From: Candidatus Rifleibacteriota bacterium
Lineage (GTDB): Bacteria > Vulcanimicrobiota > Xenobia > Xenobiales > Xenobiaceae
DNA: 6,807 bases
NCBI GenBank assembly: GCA_900772775.1
Contig: CAAGRW010000080.1
Span: 1-6,807 of the forward strand
Reading direction: 5' to 3'
Shown here: positions 6,217 to 6,807 of the stretch, in pieces
How positions within the stretch are numbered: position 1 is the first letter of the stretch
Layout: each line of letters opens with the position of its first letter
The notes under the pieces: model-generated
Database searches by the model: none
Told to the model about the DNA's origin: nothing
What the model saw: the letters and a program-made list of their open reading frames with translations, nothing else
Translations under genes and position numbers: made by a program

Positions 6217-6807
6217 TTACCTCCAATTTATTTGACTAAAGCTGCCACTTTTCAAGGTACCGTCTACTGAAGGTGACGCTACCCACTGTTTTCCTGTAAG
6301 CGTATTTATATACAATCTACTATTACCAGGATCGATCCATAAAGCTCGAGGGTGAGCTTTACACAATTGCTCAGGCATAGCTATTTGTTGCCAGGAACCT
6401 TGGCCACTATTCTCTTGAAAAATTAAGCTATAAATAAAGCCGTTATCCATCGTATAGATAGCAGACCCCCAACTATTTACAGCCACTGAATGTAAACGAC
6501 CCGCTCCAGGGAAAGGCACAACAATAGCTTCACCCCAACCAGAAAACGAGTTAATCTTTTCTTTTGTGCCTTTAGGTAAACTACCCCAATAAAATTGACG
6601 TAAACGACGTGGAGCCCCTTCGCAAAGCCACACTGTGCTGCCATACTGATCGCAAGCAATTGAACGCAAATCTTTAAGGGGCTTTTGCTTGCTTGTTAAG
6701 CACAAACCGTTTTTCCAAGAGTAAGATCCACTGCTATCGGAATCATCTAAAACCCACAAAGCTCGGTTGGCACTGTCGGCACAAAAGAGGAAATTGCCCA
6801 TTGTATC
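6217..6807 (-). CDS. Beta-propeller-like (NHL/SMP-30-type repeat) protein, 5' end probably cut by window edge
   Basis: I recognise no named family, but a repeat is visible. With residues counted from the ATG at 6801, similar units occur at 44-70 (DLRSIACDQYGSTVWLCEG), 102-126 (RLHSVAVNSWGSAIYTMDNG) and 150-175 (HPRALWIDPGNSRLYINTLTG). A fourth, partial one lies at 3-19 (FLFCADSANRALWVLD). The shared pattern is [LR]-[HRS]-[SA]-[VIL]-[AW]-x-[DN]-x3-[SR]-x-[IVL]-[YW], spaced about 47-58 residues apart. This is the strand-loop-strand rhythm of NHL-like propeller blades. Four blades are fewer than a closed propeller needs, the frame stays open to the window edge (codons for Asp-Thr precede the ATG at 6801), and the first repeat starts mid-blade. 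I therefore infer that the true start lies outside. No membrane segment or pilin signal is seen in the visible part. It is translationally coupled to the GspF-like gene, suggesting an exported or pilus-associated sensor or adhesin domain, which is inference. Confidence 0.62.
   Translation of the reverse strand, partial: DTMGNFLFCADSANRALWVLDDSDSSGSYSWKNGLCLTSKQKPLKDLRSIACDQYGSTVWLCEGAPRRLRQFYWGSLPKGTKEKINSFSGWGEAIVVPFPGAGRLHSVAVNSWGSAIYTMDNGFIYSLIFQENSGQGSWQQIAMPEQLCKAHPRALWIDPGNSRLYINTLTGKQWVASPSVDGTLKSGSFSQINWR
6220..6224 (-). promoter_or_regulatory. Shine-Dalgarno of the GspF-like gene embedded in the last codons of the propeller gene
   Basis: GGAGG spans the final Trp-Arg codons of the upstream gene. 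The stop codon (6219-6217) lies between it and the ATG at 6212-6210, with seven bases between GGAGG and ATG. A ribosome terminating on the first gene covers this site, which implies translational coupling and a shared transcript. Confidence 0.8.

Overview
The window is from a bacterial chromosome. Four of the seven genes are housekeeping or envelope types, and the start sites mostly carry GGAGG-type Shine-Dalgarno sequences. Base composition looks moderately AT-rich by eye. I cannot assign a phylum. The MutL carries a version of the metal-dependent endonuclease motif, so the organism probably does not use an E. coli-type MutH system. There are no rRNA, tRNA, CRISPR, transposase or phage structural genes.

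Layout: (1) positions 2-442, plus strand, hold the 3' part of a Fic-domain protein (probable AMP-transferase) cut by the window edge. A strong, probably bidirectional, terminator follows it. (2) Positions 543-3486, minus strand, hold a two-gene unit: a membrane-anchored NodB-type polysaccharide deacetylase, then mutL 40 bases downstream. (3) A 165-base divergent intergenic region (3487-3651) has two adjacent inverted repeats. The second overlaps the Shine-Dalgarno of a plus-strand gene (3652-4032) for a small coiled-coil plus zinc-ribbon protein of unknown role. (4) Positions 4103-6807, minus strand, hold a tightly packed operon read from right to left. It contains a partial beta-propeller-like protein, a compact GspF/PilC/ComGB-type inner-membrane platform protein, and a protein with a receiver-like N-terminal domain that lacks the phospho-acceptor aspartate and continues into an unrecognised helical region.

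The most interesting part is the last operon. A type II secretion / type IV pilus platform gene is translationally coupled to a propeller protein and followed closely by a pseudo-receiver protein. The operon looks like a piece of a pilus, secretion or competence system whose ATPase and pilin genes are not in the window. The two downstream partners are not standard components that I recognise. The remaining genes look ordinary, with small motif deviations noted under findings.
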